A stretch of DNA of 64,000 bases from Methylocystis echinoides (GTDB taxonomy: Bacteria; Pseudomonadota; Alphaproteobacteria; Rhizobiales; Beijerinckiaceae): positions 372,001-436,000 of the forward strand of contig NZ_BSEC01000001.1 in the NCBI RefSeq assembly GCF_027923385.1. The letters are read 5' to 3'. Below the pieces are notes generated by a model that worked only from the letters and a program-made list of their open reading frames with translations, did no database searches and had not been told where the DNA came from. The number at the start of each line of letters is the position of its first letter. Position 1 is the stretch's first letter. Positions 12,023 to 20,404 of this stretch are shown piece after piece. The position numbers and the translations under genes were made by a program.

Positions 12023-14068
12023 ATGCAGAGCCGACCCTCGCTGCTCTCCCTCGCGCCTTGGGCGCTCGTCTTCGCGCTGGCGTTCTACGCGCTCTACACG
12101 CTCGCCACGGTTCGCGGCGAGCCCGTCAACGCCATGTGGCTCGTGACGGCGGCGATCAGCGTCTACGCCATCGGCTACCGCTTCTATTCCCGCTTCATCG
12201 CCGACACGGTGCTCGGCCTCGACGCGCGCCGGCGCACGCCCGCGCATCGGCGCAATGACGGGCTCGATTATGTGCCGACCGACAAATGGGTGCTGTTCGG
12301 TCACCACTTCGCGGCCATCGCCGGCGCCGGTCCGCTCGTCGGCCCGGTGCTCGCGGCGCAGATGGGCTATCTGCCCGGCACGCTGTGGCTGCTCACCGGC
12401 GTCATCTTCGCCGGCGCGGTGCAGGATTTTCTGGTTCTGTTTATTTCGACGCGCCGCGACGGTCGTTCGCTCGGCGATCTCATCAAGACGGAGATGGGCG
12501 AGGTTCCCGGCGTCGTCGCCATGGTGGGCATTCTCTCCATCATGATCATCCTGCTCGCCGTGCTGGCGCTCGTCGTCGTCAAGGCGCTGGCCGACAGCCC
12601 GTGGGGCGCCTTCACGGTGTTCGCGACGCTGCCCATCGCCGTGTTCATGGGCGTCTATGGCCGCTACATCCGCCCCGGCCACATCGGCGAAATGTCGCTC
12701 ATCGGCTTCGTGCTGCTCATCGCCAGCATCGCCTTCGGCCGCACCGTGTCGGAGAGCGCGCTGCTCGCGCCGCTCTTCACCTACAAGGGCGAGACGCTCG
12801 CCTTCATGCTCATCGCCTATGGTTTCGTGGCGTCGGTTCTGCCCGTGTGGCTGCTGCTGGCGCCGCGCGATTATCTGTCGACCTTCCTCAAGATCGGCAC
12901 CATCGCCTCGCTGGCGCTCGGCATCTTCATCGTCTGGCCCGATCTGCAAATGCCGGCGGTGAGCCGCTTCATCGACGGCACGGGGCCGGTCTTCGCCGGC
13001 AGCGTCTTCCCCTTCCTGTTCATCACCATCGCCTGCGGCGCGGTGTCGGGCTTTCATGCGCTGGTCTCTTCCGGCACCACGCCGAAGATGATCGCGGATG
13101 AAACCCAGACGCGCTTCATCGGCTATGGCGCCATGCTGATGGAGAGTTTCGTGGCGATCATGGCGCTGATTGCGGCGACCGTGCTGGAGCCCGGCGTCTA
13201 TTTCGCCATGAACAGCGCGCCGGGGGTGATCGGCGCGACGCCGGAAGCCGCCGCCCACGCCATTTCCGCCTGGGGTTTCGCGGTGACGCCGGAAACGCTC
13301 ACGGGCGTGGCGCAGGAAATGGGCGAGAAGAGCATTCTTTCCCGCACCGGCGGCGCGCCGACGCTCGCCGTCGGCATGGCGCATATTCTCTCTTCCGTCA
13401 TTGGCGGCGCGGCGGCGAAATCCTTCTGGTATCACTTCGCCATTCTGTTCGAGGCGCTGTTCATCCTCACCACCATCGACGCCGGCACGCGCGTCGCGCG
13501 CTTCATGATCCAGGACCTGATCGGCACATTCGTCCCGGCCTTCCGCAAGACCAACGCCTGGGGGCCGAACATCGCCGCGACAGCGATCGCGGTGACGGGC
13601 TGGGGCTATTTCCTCTATCAGGGCGTCATCGATCCGCTCGGCGGCATCAACACGCTGTGGCCGCTGTTCGGCATCGCCAATCAGATGCTCGCGGCGATGG
13701 CGCTGACGCTCTGCGTCGTGGTGCTCTTCCGCATGAAGCGCGAGCGTTACGCCTTCGTCGCCGTTGTCCCCACGGCGTGGCTGGAGAAGATCTTCCACGA
13801 GGACCCGCGCATCGGCTTTCTGGCGCATGCGAAGAAATTCACCGGTGCGCTAGACAAGGGACAATTGCTCGCGCCGGCGAAGAGCGTGGAGGAGATGCAT
13901 CGCGTGATCTTCAACGATTACGTCGACGCCGGGCTCTGCGCGATCTACATCGTGCTGGTTCTGTCGATCCTCGGCTTCGCGCTGCGCGCCATCAAAGCGG
14001 CGCGGGCGTCGGAGGTCGTCACCACGCGGGAGACGTCGGATGAAATGCTGCAGCCTGCCGGGGCTTGA
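12023..14068 (+). CDS. cstA: Carbon starvation protein CstA family transporter
   Basis: A 681-residue polytopic membrane protein with about 16-18 hydrophobic helices along its length. It shows CstA landmarks, including GHHFAAIAGAGPLVGPVLAAQMG near the N-terminus (quoted here only as its leading half, GHHFAAIAGAG) and SSGTTPKMI in the middle. The family imports peptides or pyruvate across the inner membrane during nutrient limitation. AGAGAGA precedes the ATG at 12023; a TTG three bases upstream is in frame but less likely. The stop overlaps the next small gene, the usual cstA-ybdD pair. The specific substrate cannot be read from the sequence. Confidence 0.92.
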   Translation: MQSRPSLLSLAPWALVFALAFYALYTLATVRGEPVNAMWLVTAAISVYAIGYRFYSRFIADTVLGLDARRRTPAHRRNDGLDYVPTDKWVLFGHHFAAIAGAGPLVGPVLAAQMGYLPGTLWLLTGVIFAGAVQDFLVLFISTRRDGRSLGDLIKTEMGEVPGVVAMVGILSIMIILLAVLALVVVKALADSPWGAFTVFATLPIAVFMGVYGRYIRPGHIGEMSLIGFVLLIASIAFGRTVSESALLAPLFTYKGETLAFMLIAYGFVASVLPVWLLLAPRDYLSTFLKIGTIASLALGIFIVWPDLQMPAVSRFIDGTGPVFAGSVFPFLFITIACGAVSGFHALVSSGTTPKMIADETQTRFIGYGAMLMESFVAIMALIAATVLEPGVYFAMNSAPGVIGATPEAAAHAISAWGFAVTPETLTGVAQEMGEKSILSRTGGAPTLAVGMAHILSSVIGGAAAKSFWYHFAILFEALFILTTIDAGTRVARFMIQDLIGTFVPAFRKTNAWGPNIAATAIAVTGWGYFLYQGVIDPLGGINTLWPLFGIANQMLAAMALTLCVVVLFRMKRERYAFVAVVPTAWLEKIFHEDPRIGFLAHAKKFTGALDKGQLLAPAKSVEEMHRVIFNDYVDAGLCAIYIVLVLSILGFALRAIKAARASEVVTTRETSDEMLQPAGA

Positions 14069-14261
14069 TCTCGCGCGTCTCGCCTCGAAGCTGCGCGACG
14101 GCGCGCGGCTGATGGTGGGGCAGGGCGATTACGACGCCTATGTCGCGCATATGCGCGCCACGCATGACGGCGCGCCGGTGATGACGCAGGCGGAGTTTTT
14201 CCGCGCGCGCGAGGATGCGCGTTTTGGAGTTGGCGGGGAGCGGGCGTTTCGCTGCTGCTGA
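14040..14261 (+). CDS. YbdD/YjiX family small protein, partner of CstA
   Basis: A 73-residue protein starting inside the 3' end of cstA (29-base overlap) behind GGGAG. It has the family hallmarks: an N-terminal Cys-Cys, a GDYDAYVAHMRATH core and an acidic FFRAREDARFG segment. YbdD-type proteins accompany CstA/BtsT transporters and are needed for their transport activity. The strong overlap suggests translational coupling and a fixed ratio to CstA. Its C-terminus ends in a second Cys-Cys (RCC), slightly longer than the commonest form. Function is by family association. Confidence 0.85.
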   Translation: MKCCSLPGLDLARLASKLRDGARLMVGQGDYDAYVAHMRATHDGAPVMTQAEFFRAREDARFGVGGERAFRCC

Positions 14262-14345
14262 CCCCCTCCCCACCCCTCCCCCGCTTTGCGGGAGAGGGAG
14301 CAGGCGCGGGCCTTCATCAAGGGGGAGGGACAGGGGGGGGCCTCT
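14261..14345. repeat. GC-rich palindromic repeat between convergent genes
   Basis: C-rich and G-rich blocks (CCCCTCCC, a GCTTTGC-type loop, GGGAGAGGG, then GGGGGAGGG and GGGGGGGG) resemble half of the paired element near 11.9 kb. It lies between the convergent ybdD-like and NRAMP genes, where it could serve both transcripts. Confidence 0.5.
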
Positions 14346-14350
14346 CCGCA

Positions 14351-15649
14351 TCACATCGCATCCCACAGCAGCTTCACATTCAACGCAATCACCACCGCCG
14401 CAATCATCGACGCCAGCGCCGTCGTGCGACGCGGCGCGGTCAGCTCTCCCATCACCTCGCGCTGCGCCGTGAACATCACCAGCGGCACGACGGCGAAGGG
14501 GAGCGTCACGCTCAGCACGACCTGACTCAGCACCAGCAGCCGCGCCGTCGCGCTTTCACCGGCGTAAAGCGTCACGGCAACAGCGGGTGCGATTGCAATG
14601 ACGCGAGTAATCAGCCGCCGCGTTGCCGGGGCGAGGCGCAAGCGAATAAAACCCTCCATCACGATCTGCCCGGCGAGCGTCGCGGTGACGGTGGAGTTCA
14701 GCCCGCAGGCGATCAGCGCCACGGCGAAGAGCGTCGCCGCGACAGGTTCGCCGAGCAGCGGCGCGATGAGGCGATGCGCCTCGCCAAGCTCCGCGACCTC
14801 GGTGCGCCCATGCGCGTGAAAGACGGCGGCCGCCAGCACGAGAATGGCGCCATTGACGAGCAGCGCGAAAAACAGGGCGAGCGTGCTGTCGATCACGGCG
14901 AAGCGGATCGCCTCGCGCTTCTGACGCGTCGAGACGCCAACCGCGCGCGTCTGCACGACGAAGGAATGCAGGAAAAGATTATGCGGCATGACCGTCGCGC
15001 CGAGAATGCCGAGGCCGAGATAGAGCATCTCCGGATCGGTGAGGAAACGCGGCGTCGGCGCCAGGCCGCGCGCGACCGCCGCCCAGTCGGGCCGCGCCAT
15101 GACAAGCTGCGCGGCGAAGCAGAAGCCGATGAGCCCGAGCATCGCCACGACGAAAAGCTCGATCTTGCGAAAGCCCAGCCGTTCGAAGGCGAGCACGAGA
15201 AACGTATCCAGCGTGGTGGCGACGATGCCGAGCGCCAGCGGCAGGCCGAAGAGAAGCTGCAACCCAATCGCCGTGCCGATCACCTCGGCGAGGTCTGTTG
15301 CGAAAATCCCGGCTTCCGCCAGCAGCCACAGACCGACCGCGACGGGGAAGGGCGCATGGGCGCGGCAGGCCTGGGCGAGATCGAGCCCCGCGCCGACGCC
15401 GAGCCGCGCCGACAGCGATTGCAGGACGATCGCCATGAGGCTCGACAGCACGGCCACGAAGAGCAGCGCCGCGCCGAATTTCGAGCCGCCGGCGAGGGCG
15501 GTCGCCCAATTGCCGGGGTCCATGTAACCGGTCGCGACGAGATAGCCGGGGCCAAGGAAGACGAAGATGCGCCTGAAGAGCCGGCCGCCGTCGGGAACGA
15601 TGACCGAGCGGCGCAGATCGTCGCGCATCGAGGGCGCCGTGCTCGCCAC
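14351..15649 (-). CDS. mntH: NRAMP-family divalent metal transporter (Mn/Fe)
   Basis: A 432-residue inner-membrane protein with about 11 helices and both metal-coordinating signatures: DPGNWAT in helix 1 and MPHNLFLHS in helix 6. These Asp/Asn and Met residues form the metal site of proton-coupled manganese/iron importers. It lies 45 bases downstream of the phosphatase-Nudix gene on the same strand and is probably cotranscribed with it. An internal Met at residue 7 is an alternative start. I see no obvious MntR or Mur box in the short upstream gap. The family is certain, while Mn preference is the usual inference. Confidence 0.92.
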   Translation of the reverse strand: MASTAPSMRDDLRRSVIVPDGGRLFRRIFVFLGPGYLVATGYMDPGNWATALAGGSKFGAALLFVAVLSSLMAIVLQSLSARLGVGAGLDLAQACRAHAPFPVAVGLWLLAEAGIFATDLAEVIGTAIGLQLLFGLPLALGIVATTLDTFLVLAFERLGFRKIELFVVAMLGLIGFCFAAQLVMARPDWAAVARGLAPTPRFLTDPEMLYLGLGILGATVMPHNLFLHSFVVQTRAVGVSTRQKREAIRFAVIDSTLALFFALLVNGAILVLAAAVFHAHGRTEVAELGEAHRLIAPLLGEPVAATLFAVALIACGLNSTVTATLAGQIVMEGFIRLRLAPATRRLITRVIAIAPAVAVTLYAGESATARLLVLSQVVLSVTLPFAVVPLVMFTAQREVMGELTAPRRTTALASMIAAVVIALNVKLLWDAM

Positions 15650-15694
15650 CTTTCGCCTCCGGCCGGGCGCGCCCGGTTCGCGGAGGCGGCGCCG

Positions 15695-16789
15695 CTATGC
15701 TGTCACCTTGCGCAGCAGGGCTTCGAGCCCCTCCGGGAAAATCAGCTCCCGGGACGCCGCGATCTCGTCGGCCGACCACCAACGCCAGCCGAGCAGATGG
15801 ACTTTCTCCTCTGGCGTGAGCATTTGCGGCGCAGGCGCGAACTCTTCCGTCTCGATCAGGAAATAGCGCTCGACCGCCTGCTGCCAATCGTCGCCGAGCT
15901 CCATGGGGAATTCGCGCGTGGCGACGACCGGGCCGACGTCGCCGGGGAGAATAAGGCCGGTCTCCTCGCAGATTTCGCGCCGCAGGGCGGTCTCGAAATC
16001 CTCGTCCTCCTTCAGCGCGCCGCCGGGCGTGGCCCAGAAATGCTGCTGGCCCAGCGCCAGAAAATGCGGCGAGAGGCCGCCGGCGTATTGCATCAGCAGC
16101 GCCCTGCCCTGCGGGCTGACGATCAGCCCGCGCGCGGCCTCGCGGCGCGGCAGCGGGGCGCCGTCCCAGGGGGCGGCGATCTCGGGGCGCTCGGCGGTCG
16201 CCCAGTCGACAAGCGACCATTCGCCATTCTCATAGGCTATCCAGTTGGGCGTGGCGTTGAGCACCGGGTGCTCCCGCTTGGCCGACAGCGGCTTGCCGGT
16301 CGCCAGGCGCCAGGCGATGTCGAGCACGCCGGCATGGGCGAGAACGAGCACGGTCAGCCCGGCGCTCTCGCGGGCGATGTCGGTCAGCACGAGGCGGATG
16401 CGGCGGGCGAATTCCTCCAGCGTCTCGCCCTCGGGCGCGGCGAAATCCGGCTTGCGGGCGAGGTAATGGGGATAGTCGGCGGCGTATTTGACCTGCACCT
16501 CGGCATGGGTGTGGCCCTGCCAGGCGCCGTCGTCCTTCTCGCGCAGGCGCTGGGTGGCGAGCACCGGCAGGCCGAGCCGCTCGGCGATGGGCGCGGCGGT
16601 GGCCATGGCGCGGCGCAGATCGCTCGAATAGACGCGGTCGAAATGGGCAGTCTTCAGTTCGCGCGCGAGGGCTTCCGCCTGGGCGCGGCCGCGGGCGTTG
16701 AGCGCGATGTCGAACTGGCCCTGAAAGCGCCGCTCGATGTTCCAGTTGGTTTCGCCGTGGCGGGCGAGACAGAGGATCGTCCGGGTCAT
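15695..16789 (-). CDS. Histidine phosphatase - Nudix hydrolase fusion protein
   Basis: A 364-residue two-domain protein. Residues 1 to about 195 form a phosphoglycerate mutase-like histidine phosphatase with the catalytic RHGE at 10-13 and the second histidine at 152 (LAHAG). Residues about 215-364 form a Nudix domain whose complete box runs from G257 to L279 (GX5E, then REICEETGL). The Nudix half would split a nucleoside diphosphate linked to another group and the phosphatase half could remove the exposed phosphate. Mycobacterial MutT1 has the same two folds in the opposite order. The substrate cannot be deduced. It sits upstream of the NRAMP gene, apparently in the same operon. Confidence 0.88.
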   Translation of the reverse strand: MTRTILCLARHGETNWNIERRFQGQFDIALNARGRAQAEALARELKTAHFDRVYSSDLRRAMATAAPIAERLGLPVLATQRLREKDDGAWQGHTHAEVQVKYAADYPHYLARKPDFAAPEGETLEEFARRIRLVLTDIARESAGLTVLVLAHAGVLDIAWRLATGKPLSAKREHPVLNATPNWIAYENGEWSLVDWATAERPEIAAPWDGAPLPRREAARGLIVSPQGRALLMQYAGGLSPHFLALGQQHFWATPGGALKEDEDFETALRREICEETGLILPGDVGPVVATREFPMELGDDWQQAVERYFLIETEEFAPAPQMLTPEEKVHLLGWRWWSADEIAASRELIFPEGLEALLRKVTA

Positions 16790-16925
16790 CGCTCGTCGGG
16801 GCGCGGCGCGCGCGGGCCGGGCCGATAAGCGCGCGGACCTTGCGCAGATTTTGCCCGCCGCGCCGTTGCGCCGGGCTCTTTTGCCTCATTTGCGCGCAAA
16901 AGTCACTTTTGTGAAGGCGGGTGCG

Positions 16926-17180
16926 TCAATGACGCGCGGACAGGGTGAACTCCCCGGCCCGGATGCGCTCCGGCAGCGTTTCGGCGAAAGTCGCCACGGC
17001 CTCTTCGCCATAGGTCGCGACAAGTTCGCGCAGGGCGGCGGAGAGCGCGGCGTGGGCGAAGCTGTCGCTCTCGATCCCGGCGAGGATCGCCTCGGCGAAG
17101 GCCTCGGTCACAAAGGCGAGGGCGGCGGTCTGCTGCTCTCCGCCGGTCTCGTTGAAGGAAGCGAATGTCATTTGCGTCAT
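16926..17180 (-). CDS. Small protein of unknown function (84 aa)
   Basis: An alanine- and glutamate-rich, probably all-helical soluble protein without signal peptide, cysteines or membrane segment. I take the ATG at 17180 because AAGG lies eight bases upstream; an in-frame GTG at 17189 is the alternative. It precedes the phosphatase-Nudix gene by 136 bases on the same strand and follows the ccmG gene by about 100 bases. I do not recognise the family. Confidence 0.6.
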   Translation of the reverse strand: MTQMTFASFNETGGEQQTAALAFVTEAFAEAILAGIESDSFAHAALSAALRELVATYGEEAVATFAETLPERIRAGEFTLSARH

Positions 17181-17276
17181 GGGAAGCACCTTAGGACAAG
17201 ACGCCCCCGCGACGCGACATGGGTCTTTCCGAAAGGTTAACGCCCGCTTGGAATTAGCGCGTCGGATTGTACTTTT

Positions 17277-17855
17277 TTATTGGCCCGTCGCCTTGCGGAT
17301 CTCCGGAAGCAGCTGCGTCGCCGCCGCCGAGGGCGACAGCGGCCCGATGAACTTGTAGGCGATGGTCCCGTCGCCCTTCACGACGAAGGTCTCCGGCACG
17401 CCATAGACGCCGAAATCAATGGCGGTGCGGCCGGCCGGATCGACGCCGACGCGCTGGAAGGGGTTCCCTTCCTCCTGAAGGAAGTTCAGCGCATTGGCCG
17501 CGTCGTCCTTGTAGGAAAGGCCGTAGATCTCGACGCCTTGCCCCTTGAGCGCATCGTCCCTGGCGATCGACATCAGCACCGGATGCTCCTGCCGGCAGGG
17601 CGCGCACCAGCTCGCGAAAATATTGACGACGCTCACATGCCCCTGGCGCAGATCGGCGGTCGAAAAGCCCTTCGCGCCCAGTCCCGGGAGCGCGGGAAGA
17701 TCGAATTGCGGCGCCGGCTTTCCGATCAGGGCGGAGGGGATGCGCGAGGCGTCGCCGGCGAAGAGGCGAATCAGAAACACGCCCGCCAGCAGCGCGAAGA
17801 CGACGAGCGGCAGAAAACGCAGCGGCGAGCGGCGAGGTTTGGAAACGTCGCTCAT
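17277..17855 (-). CDS. ccmG: Thiol:disulfide interchange protein CcmG/DsbE (cytochrome c maturation)
   Basis: A 192-residue membrane-anchored periplasmic thioredoxin. An uncleaved N-terminal helix (about residues 14-32) is followed by a thioredoxin fold with the redox motif WCAPC (C84/C87) and the cis-proline loop YGVPETF. It keeps the haem-binding cysteines of apocytochrome c reduced. Its start overlaps the ccmD stop (TGA/ATG share bases), completing a ccmC-ccmD-ccmG operon. After the stop the antisense strand shows a short T-rich stretch but no clear hairpin. Length and motifs are typical. Confidence 0.93.
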   Translation of the reverse strand: MSDVSKPRRSPLRFLPLVVFALLAGVFLIRLFAGDASRIPSALIGKPAPQFDLPALPGLGAKGFSTADLRQGHVSVVNIFASWCAPCRQEHPVLMSIARDDALKGQGVEIYGLSYKDDAANALNFLQEEGNPFQRVGVDPAGRTAIDFGVYGVPETFVVKGDGTIAYKFIGPLSPSAAATQLLPEIRKATGQ

Positions 17856-18019
17856 GCGGCGCCCCCGGCGCGGTCAGAGCCATCCTGCCCCCTGGCGCCG
17901 AAACGCGCCAGTTCCGCGCGCAGGCGGCGGTAGTCGAGGATGATGCGCGCCGCCATGCCGCCGATGGTCACGAAGGCGATCGCATAGGCGAGGACGACGA
18001 AGCTTGCATGTTCGCTCAT
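17852..18019 (-). CDS. ccmD: Haem exporter protein CcmD
   Basis: A 55-residue protein with one N-terminal membrane helix (about residues 7-27) followed by a basic, helical tail with RRLRAELARFG. This is the CcmD pattern, the small subunit that helps release holo-CcmE from the CcmABC complex. It overlaps ccmC by four bases (ATGA) at its start and ccmG by four bases at its end. It is easily missed because of its size, but the position between ccmC and ccmG is diagnostic. Confidence 0.88.
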   Translation of the reverse strand: MSEHASFVVLAYAIAFVTIGGMAARIILDYRRLRAELARFGARGQDGSDRAGGAA

Positions 18020-18789
18020 TGCGCGGCCTCGAAGGGTGAGGGTGAGGGGCCTTCGTCCGACGCGCCGTCCTGAAGCGCCTGCATCGTCAGGCGCGCGAGG
18101 CGGCGGCGCAGGATTTCGTTGCGGATCGCCATGAAATGAAGGGTCAGGAAGAGCAGCGTCGCGGCCAGCGCCATGACCAGCAGCGGCCACAGCATGGAGC
18201 CTGAGATGGTCGGTCCGCCGATGCGGAAGACCGACGCCGGCTGATGCAGCGTGTTCCACCAGTCGACCGAATATTTGATGATCGGGATGTCGATGGCGCC
18301 GACGAGCGTCATGATGGCGGCGATGCGCGCGCCACGCGGCGTGTCGTCCATGGTCTGCCGCACGGCGATGAGGCCGAGATAGAGCAGGAACAGCACCAGC
18401 ATCGAGGTGAGCCGGGCGTCCCAGACCCAATAGGTTCCCCACATCGGCTTGCCCCAAAGCGAGCCGGTGACGAGGCAGACGAAGGTGAAGGCGGCGCCGA
18501 GCGGCGCGGCGGTCTTCTGCGCCGCGTCGGCCAGCGGATGCTTCCACACCAGCACGCCGAGCGAGGCCGAGGTCATCACCACATAGGCGAAGATCGCCAG
18601 CCAGGCGGAGGGCACATGGATGTACATGATCCGCACCGTCTCGCCCTGCTGATAGTCGGGCGGCGCGGTGAAGGCCCCATAGAGCCCCACCGCGAGCAGC
18701 GCGAGGGTGAGCCCCGAGAGCCAGGGCAGGACGATGCGCGCGAAATTGAGGAAGCGCGTCGGATTGGCGTAGTCGAGGATGTTCGGCAT
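18016..18789 (-). CDS. ccmC: Haem transporter/lyase subunit CcmC
   Basis: A 257-residue inner-membrane protein with six helices. It contains the tryptophan-rich haem-handling motif WGTYWVWDARLTS and the flanking conserved histidines (YIHVPSAW, TLHFMA). It presents haem to CcmE in the periplasm. I start it at the ATG at 18789 (MPNILDYANP), preceded by AGGTCC. A longer frame to 18882 runs through a palindromic repeat and is discarded. It leads a ccmC-D-G operon. The ccmA, ccmB, ccmE, ccmF and ccmH genes are not in this window. Confidence 0.93.
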   Translation of the reverse strand: MPNILDYANPTRFLNFARIVLPWLSGLTLALLAVGLYGAFTAPPDYQQGETVRIMYIHVPSAWLAIFAYVVMTSASLGVLVWKHPLADAAQKTAAPLGAAFTFVCLVTGSLWGKPMWGTYWVWDARLTSMLVLFLLYLGLIAVRQTMDDTPRGARIAAIMTLVGAIDIPIIKYSVDWWNTLHQPASVFRIGGPTISGSMLWPLLVMALAATLLFLTLHFMAIRNEILRRRLARLTMQALQDGASDEGPSPSPFEAAQ

Positions 18790-18884
18790 CTTGGACCTGA
18801 TAAACGAAAACGGACGCCGCTGAAAGCGGCGCCCGCATCTGAGCCTGCTGCGCCGCCGCCTCGCTCCATGCGCGCCGCCCATAC

Positions 18885-19016
18885 CTCCCCCTTGCGGGGA
18901 GGTCGGCGGTCGAAGACCGCCGGGTGGGGGTCCGAGCCGCGATAGCCATGATGGGGCTTTACCCCACCCGACCCCGCCTTTCTGGCGGGGCCACCCTCCC
19001 CGTAAAGGGGAGGGAT
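18885..19016. repeat. Paired GC-rich palindromic repeat between ccmC and ctpA
   Basis: Two palindromic blocks: CCTCCCCCTTGCGGGGAGGTCGG with GGCGGTCGAAGACCGCC (18890s-18920s; given by their cores CCTCCCC/GGGGAGG and GGCGGTC/GACCGCC), and a second at about 18958-19013 with CCCCACCCGACCCCGCC and CTCCCC-TAAA-GGGGAG. The composition and layout match the element at 11.9 kb, but the sequence has diverged. Confidence 0.65.
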
Positions 19017-19042
19017 GAACTCACGAACAGCGTTCGGACTTG

Positions 19043-20404
19043 CTAGTTCGCCTTGGTCGCGGGCTTCGTCGAGTCCTTGGCGACGTCCTTGGTCTGCTCG
19101 GCCATGATCTGCGCCTTGGACTTGCCGTGGAGAAGTTCGACGGCGGCGATGAGCTGCTTGTCCTTCTTCTCGTCCGGCGGGACATAGGCCTGCGAGCCGC
19201 TCTTCTCGTCCTCGCCATTCTTCAGATGGCCCTTGAGCGAGGCTTCGCCCTTGGTGTCGTCCTTGCCCTTCAGCTCGTCCGGCACGTCCTGCAGGATGAT
19301 CATGTCGGGATCGATGCCCTTGGCCTGAATCGACCGGCCCGACGGCGTGTAGTAGCGCGCCGTGGTGAGGCGCAGCGCGCCGGCCGAGCCGCCGAGCGGA
19401 ATGATGGTCTGCACCGAGCCCTTGCCGAAGGAGCGCGTGCCGATCAGCGTCGCGCGCTTGTGATCCTGCAGCGCGCCGGCGACGATCTCCGAGGCCGAGG
19501 CCGAGCCGCCGTTGATCAGCACCACCACCGGCTTGCCCTTGGAGAGATCGCCGGGACGGGCGTTGTAGCGTTGCGTCTCGTCCGCGTTGCGACCGCGCGT
19601 GGAGACGATCTCGCCCTTGTCGATGAAGGCGTTGACCACCTGGATCGACTGGTCGAGCAGACCGCCCGGATTGTTGCGCAGATCGATGATGTAGCCCTTG
19701 AACTTGTCTGCCGGGATGTCCTGCGCGAATTTCGCCATGGCGTTGCGCAGGCCCTCCGCCGTCTCCTCGTTGAACTGGGAGATGCGGACATAGCCGATGT
19801 CCTCGTCCTGCTTGCGCGAGCGGACGGATTTGATGTGGATCTCGGCGCGCGTCAGCTTGACCTCGACCTTGTCCTTGTCCTTGCCGCGATAGATCGTCAG
19901 CTTCACGGGCGTATTGATCGCGCCGCGCATCTTGTCGACGGCCTGATTGAGGGTCATGCCCTGCACATTCTCGTCGTCGATGGCGCCGATGAGATCGCCC
20001 GACATGATGCCGGCGCGCGAGGCCGGCGTGTCGTCGATGGGCGTGACCACCTTCACGAGCCCGTCTTCCTGCGTGACCTCTATTCCGAGACCGCCGAACT
20101 TGCCCTCGGTCTGGGTCCGCATGTCCTTGAAGCCCTTGGCGTCGAGGTAACTCGAATGCGGATCGAGCGAGGTGAGCATGCCGTTGATGGCGTTTTCGAC
20201 GAGCTTCTGCTCGTCGGGCTTCTCGACATAGTCGGCGCGGACCTTGTCGAAGACGTCGCCGAACAGGCTCAGATATTTGTAGGTGTCGGCGGTTGTGGCC
20301 GCGACCGCGGGCGTGCCGATGAGGGCGCGCGCGTGCTGGCCAAGCGTCGCGAAGCCGGTTCCGATGACGATCCCGGTAGCGAGTAGTGCAGTTTTGCGAA
20401 TCAT
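19043..20404 (-). CDS. ctpA: C-terminal processing serine protease (S41 family)
   Basis: A 453-residue secreted or envelope protease. It has an N-terminal hydrophobic signal (residues 4-25), a PDZ domain (about 95-185) and the S41 catalytic core with the Ser-Lys dyad S303 (GGSASASE) and K328 (SFGKGSVQ), spaced 25 residues apart as in known CtpA enzymes. A lysine-rich tail follows. Such proteases trim periplasmic and murein-associated proteins. The start overlaps the upstream EnvC-like gene by four bases (ATGA), so the pair is cotranscribed, a conserved arrangement in Proteobacteria linking proteolysis to cell-wall turnover. Confidence 0.93.
   Translation of the reverse strand: MIRKTALLATGIVIGTGFATLGQHARALIGTPAVAATTADTYKYLSLFGDVFDKVRADYVEKPDEQKLVENAINGMLTSLDPHSSYLDAKGFKDMRTQTEGKFGGLGIEVTQEDGLVKVVTPIDDTPASRAGIMSGDLIGAIDDENVQGMTLNQAVDKMRGAINTPVKLTIYRGKDKDKVEVKLTRAEIHIKSVRSRKQDEDIGYVRISQFNEETAEGLRNAMAKFAQDIPADKFKGYIIDLRNNPGGLLDQSIQVVNAFIDKGEIVSTRGRNADETQRYNARPGDLSKGKPVVVLINGGSASASEIVAGALQDHKRATLIGTRSFGKGSVQTIIPLGGSAGALRLTTARYYTPSGRSIQAKGIDPDMIILQDVPDELKGKDDTKGEASLKGHLKNGEDEKSGSQAYVPPDEKKDKQLIAAVELLHGKSKAQIMAEQTKDVAKDSTKPATKAN

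Noticed and set aside
18790..18882. N-terminal extension of ccmC
   Set aside because: The added residues are Arg-rich, encoded by repeat-adjacent DNA, and would precede the normal first segment of CcmC.
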